From Alphaproteobacteria bacterium (lineage in GTDB: Bacteria; Pseudomonadota; Alphaproteobacteria; UBA828): a stretch of DNA of 9,832 nucleotides. The stretch's first letter is position 1, and the number at the start of each line of letters is the position of its first letter. Below are positions 7,957 to 9,832 of the stretch, piece after piece. The stretch covers positions 1 through 9,832 of the forward strand of contig JAUVWK010000082.1 in assembly GCA_030604165.1 (NCBI GenBank), read 5' to 3'. Made by a program: the position numbers and the translations under genes. The notes below the pieces were generated by a model, which was not told the origin of the DNA, did no database searches, and saw only the letters and a list, made by a program, of their open reading frames with translations.

Positions 7957-8979
7957 CTAGATACCACGCAACTGGGTCAGCACGGCGATCACCGCCACCA
8001 GCGCCGCCACCAGGAAACAGCCGAGCGCGAACAGATAAAGCGTGCGGCGGATATCCGCCACAGTCGCGCGCGCCCTTCCGTCACCGAGCCAAGGGTCGTC
8101 GATGCTCTCCGTGCCGTAGCGGCGCGGGCCGAGCAACGCGAGATCGAGCGCCCCGGCCACGGCGGCCTCGGGCCAACCGGCGTTGGGCGAGCGGTGCTTG
8201 GAAGCGTCGCGGAGCATGACGCGGAGCGCCTTGAGCGGCGCCGCGCCGGGCGTGAACAGCGCCGCGGCGACCAGCAGCAGGCCGGCGAGGCGCGCCGGCA
8301 CATAGTTGACCGCATCGTCGAGACGCGCCGCCGCGAGGCCGAAGGCCGCATGGCGCTCGCTTTTGTGGCCGATCATGCTGTCCATGGTGTTGATCGCCTT
8401 GTAGGCGAACAGCCCGGGCAGGCCCAGCACGAGATACCAGAACACCGGCGCGACGACGCCGTCGGCGTAGTTTTCGGCGCAGCTCTCGATGGCCGCGCGC
8501 GACACGGCATGCTCGTCGAGCGCCGCGACGTCGCGCCCGACGATCTTGGCGACCGCGGCCCGGCCCGCCGCGAGGCCGCCCCCGCGCAGCGCCCGCGCCA
8601 CCTTGAGGACATGATCGAACAGGCTGCGCTGGGCGATGAGCGACGCGACAACGGCAAGCTCGACGACCCAGCCATAGACGAACGCCCGCGTGAAGTGGCC
8701 GATCGCCCAGCCGGCCAGCGCGCCAAGCCCGACAACGACGACGACGGCGAGCAGGCCGCGGATGATGCGGTCGACCTCGCTACGCCGGGGGCGGTTGAGC
8801 CTGAAGTCGGCGAACTTGGTCAGGGCGCCCATCAGCCGGACCGGATGGGGCAGCCAGCGCGGGTCGCCGATCAGCGCATCGAGGGCCAGCGCGAGCAGCA
8901 ACAGGAGCGGCCCGCCCGGCCCCGCCGCCCAATCGAGCGCGTCGAGGGGCGGCAGCTCCCAGAGGCCGGAAAGATCCAT
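7957..8979 (-). CDS. cbiB: Adenosylcobinamide-phosphate synthase CbiB (CobD), integral membrane
   Basis: The protein has 340 residues from the ATG at 8979, close to the usual 310-330. This inner-membrane enzyme condenses adenosylcobyric acid with (R)-1-amino-2-propanol or its phosphate to give adenosylcobinamide (phosphate). Family motifs are LDALIGDPRWLPHPVRLMG (33-51), ESCAENYADGVVAPVFWY (165-182), NTMDSMIGHKS (197-207), DDAVNYVPARL (221-231) and SPNAGWPEAA (264-273). Hydrophobic membrane segments lie at about 24-38, 76-94, 101-115, 176-193, 231-243 and 316-335. The frame stays open to a TTG at 9021, which would add 14 residues rich in Pro and Ala; the ATG is preferred because the added part has no family character. 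No good ribosome binding site precedes either start. It is convergent with cobQ (13 nt between stops) and divergent from cbiX. Confidence 0.94.
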   Translation of the reverse strand: MDLSGLWELPPLDALDWAAGPGGPLLLLLALALDALIGDPRWLPHPVRLMGALTKFADFRLNRPRRSEVDRIIRGLLAVVVVVGLGALAGWAIGHFTRAFVYGWVVELAVVASLIAQRSLFDHVLKVARALRGGGLAAGRAAVAKIVGRDVAALDEHAVSRAAIESCAENYADGVVAPVFWYLVLGLPGLFAYKAINTMDSMIGHKSERHAAFGLAAARLDDAVNYVPARLAGLLLVAAALFTPGAAPLKALRVMLRDASKHRSPNAGWPEAAVAGALDLALLGPRRYGTESIDDPWLGDGRARATVADIRRTLYLFALGCFLVAALVAVIAVLTQLRGI

Positions 8980-9017
8980 GGCCGGAGCATGGGTTGGCGG
9001 CGCGCGCGCGTCAATCG

Positions 9018-9040
9018 GCAAGCCGGGCCCACCGGCTGGC
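9018..9040. repeat. Inverted repeat (possible hairpin) upstream of cbiX
   Basis: AGCCGG (9021-9026) and CCGGCT (9032-9037) are exact reverse complements around a 5-nt loop. After one A/G mismatch the stem extends by two more pairs (GC at 9018-9019 with GC at 9039-9040). No T-run follows, so it does not read as an intrinsic terminator. In DNA this GC-rich it could arise by chance. Confidence 0.35.
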
Positions 9041-9053
9041 GGCCGCGCGGCCG
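9040..9053. repeat. 14-bp perfect palindrome abutting the cbiX ribosome binding site
   Basis: CGGCCGCGCGGCCG is its own reverse complement with no spacer, and its last base is the first base of the cbiX Shine-Dalgarno GGAGG. Such a position could suit an operator or an RNA structure that hides the ribosome site. A chance palindrome in GC-rich sequence is the simpler alternative. Confidence 0.35.
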
Positions 9054-9057
9054 GAGG
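9053..9057 (+). promoter_or_regulatory. Ribosome binding site of cbiX
   Basis: A full GGAGG lies 8 nt before the GTG at 9066 and decides this start. An ATG at 9058 immediately follows the site but is in another frame and opens only ATG-GCG-CCG-TGA, whose stop overlaps the GTG; it has no room for normal ribosome placement. Confidence 0.65.
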
Positions 9058-9065
9058 ATGGCGCC

Positions 9066-9832
9066 GTGAGCGCGCCGGCGGTACTGCTATGCGGCCATGG
9101 CAGCCGCGATGTCGACGCCATCGCCGAGTTCGGGGCGCTGGCAGGGCACATGGCCAAGCGCCTCCCGGAGCGCCGGATAGACCACGCCTTTCTGGAATTC
9201 GCCCGTCCGACCATCGGCGAGCGGCTCGACGCCTTGCGCGAGGCCGGCGCGCGGCAAATCGACGCGGTGCCGGGGATGCTGTTCGCGGCCGGGCACGTCA
9301 AGAACGACATCCCGTCGGTGCTCAACAACTACGCCGCGAAGCATGACGGCTTTACCATCCGCTATGGCCGCGACCTCGCGGTCGATCTCAAGCTGCTGCG
9401 CGCCGCCCGCGAGCGGGTCGCGGCGGCCGAGGCGGAGGCGCCACGCCAGGTGGCGCGCGAGGAAACCCTGCTCCTCGTGGTCGGCCGCGGCACCTCGGAT
9501 TCCGACGCCAACTCGAACATCTCCAAGGTCACGCGCATGCTTTGGGAGGGCATGGGCTTCGGCTGGGGCGAAACCGGCTACAGCGGCGTGACCTATCCGT
9601 TGACCGACGCCGCGCTGGCGCGCGCGGTGCGCCTCGGCTTTCGCCGCATCATCGTGTTTCCGTATTTTTTGTTCACCGGCGTGTTGGTCAAGCGCATCTA
9701 TGCCGCGGCCGACGAGGCGGCCGCGCAGCACCCCGAGATCGAGTTCATCAAGGCCTCCTATCTCAACGACCATCCGCTGGTGATCGAGGCCTTCCTGGAG
9801 CGACTCGCGGAAATCTCGCGCGGCGACAACAC
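9066..9832 (+). CDS. cbiX: CbiX-type sirohydrochlorin cobaltochelatase, two-domain, 3' end cut by window
   Basis: The frame is open from GTG 9066 to the window edge, giving 255 residues without a stop. It is a class II (ATP-independent) chelatase made of two related halves. The N-terminal half has LLCGHGSRDVDAI with the metal-ligand His11, FLEFARPTIGE, and the second His77 in MLFAAGHVKNDIP, matching the two active-site histidines of CbiX. The second half starts at LLLVVGRGTSDSDAN, where Arg141 replaces the first His. It continues with MLWEGMGFGWGETGYSGVTYP and FRRIIVFPYFLFTGVLVKRI (192-211), typical of long CbiX proteins. The known reaction is Co(II) insertion into sirohydrochlorin (or a relative) early in corrin synthesis, in the cytoplasm. 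The protein is probably nearly complete, but the true C-terminus is not visible. It is divergent from cbiB and probably starts a second B12 transcription unit extending rightwards. Confidence 0.9.
   Translation, partial: MSAPAVLLCGHGSRDVDAIAEFGALAGHMAKRLPERRIDHAFLEFARPTIGERLDALREAGARQIDAVPGMLFAAGHVKNDIPSVLNNYAAKHDGFTIRYGRDLAVDLKLLRAARERVAAAEAEAPRQVAREETLLLVVGRGTSDSDANSNISKVTRMLWEGMGFGWGETGYSGVTYPLTDAALARAVRLGFRRIIVFPYFLFTGVLVKRIYAAADEAAAQHPEIEFIKASYLNDHPLVIEAFLERLAEISRGDN

Larger units (their letters stand above)
8980..9065. promoter_or_regulatory. Divergent intergenic region between cbiB and cbiX
   Basis: This is the only intergenic space above 20 nt in the window, lying between two genes that point away from each other. 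It must therefore carry the start signals of both, at least for the minus-strand cbiB. It is very GC-rich and includes an 11-nt alternating GC run at 9000-9010 and two adjacent dyads at 9018-9053. I see no convincing -35/-10 pair and no cobalamin riboswitch box. The promoter role is inferred from gene orientation only. Confidence 0.4.

Noticed and set aside
6410..7960. 516-codon plus-strand frame over cobQ
   Set aside because: It is a shifted-frame shadow of cobQ, rich in Arg and Gly, without motifs.
7938..7960. CCTAGG palindrome and repeated CTAG near the cobQ and cbiB stops, as a terminator or attachment site
   Set aside because: The stem is only 4-6 bp with no T-run, and there is no integrase, tRNA or duplicated flank nearby.
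9000..9010. Alternating GCGCGCGCGCG run as a Z-DNA or regulatory element
   Set aside because: It is short, and such runs are expected at this GC content. It is mentioned only within the description of the intergenic region.
7936..9069. 377-codon plus-strand frame covering cbiB
   Set aside because: The frame is antisense to cbiB, whose motifs are unmistakable. The translation is low-complexity, rich in Arg, Glu and Gln.
9058..9069. Three-codon upstream frame ATG-GCG-CCG-TGA overlapping the cbiX start, as a leader peptide
   Set aside because: The ATG directly abuts the Shine-Dalgarno with no spacing, so initiation there is unlikely, and there is no other sign of attenuation.

Overview
The window is a compact, uniformly GC-rich segment of a cobalamin (vitamin B12) biosynthesis locus. 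Gene content and protein style point to an alphaproteobacterium, possibly Rhodospirillales-like. The aerobic-type genes cobW, cobN, cobO and cobQ lie in a row behind a BtuF-like cobalamin-binding protein. The exact taxon cannot be settled from the sequence alone. Base composition and codon style look even throughout, and I see no insertion sequence, tRNA, rRNA, CRISPR array or prophage signature.

Layout. Positions 1-7943 are one plus-strand run that looks like an operon entering from outside the window: the C-terminal part of a BtuF-like substrate-binding protein (3-290), cobW (297-1331), cobN (1347-5117), cobO (5114-5731, overlapping cobN by ATGA), a small secreted SYLF/Ysc84-domain protein (5752-6447) and cobQ (6462-7943). 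Gaps are at most 20 nt. The strand then switches. cbiB (called cobD in aerobic-pathway naming) runs on the minus strand (8979-7957) and converges on cobQ with a 13-nt gap. An 86-nt divergent intergenic region follows, holding two GC-rich dyads. Finally a CbiX-type chelatase starts on the plus strand (9066) and runs off the right edge.

How the genes work together. CobW is a GTP-dependent metal chaperone presumed to supply Co(II). CobN is the large subunit of the ATP-dependent cobaltochelatase acting on hydrogenobyrinic acid a,c-diamide. CobO adenosylates the product, CobQ amidates four side chains to give adenosylcobyric acid, and CbiB attaches the aminopropanol arm. The BtuF-like protein suggests corrinoid uptake or salvage next to synthesis. 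CbiX belongs to the early cobalt-insertion (anaerobic) route, so finding it beside CobN is the main metabolic puzzle. The other oddity is the exported SYLF protein, which has no known role in B12 synthesis yet is embedded between cobO and cobQ. CobS and CobT, the partners of CobN, are not in the window, and no cobalamin riboswitch is visible. Apart from these points the region is a conventional B12 cluster, and I do not see a clearly new system.
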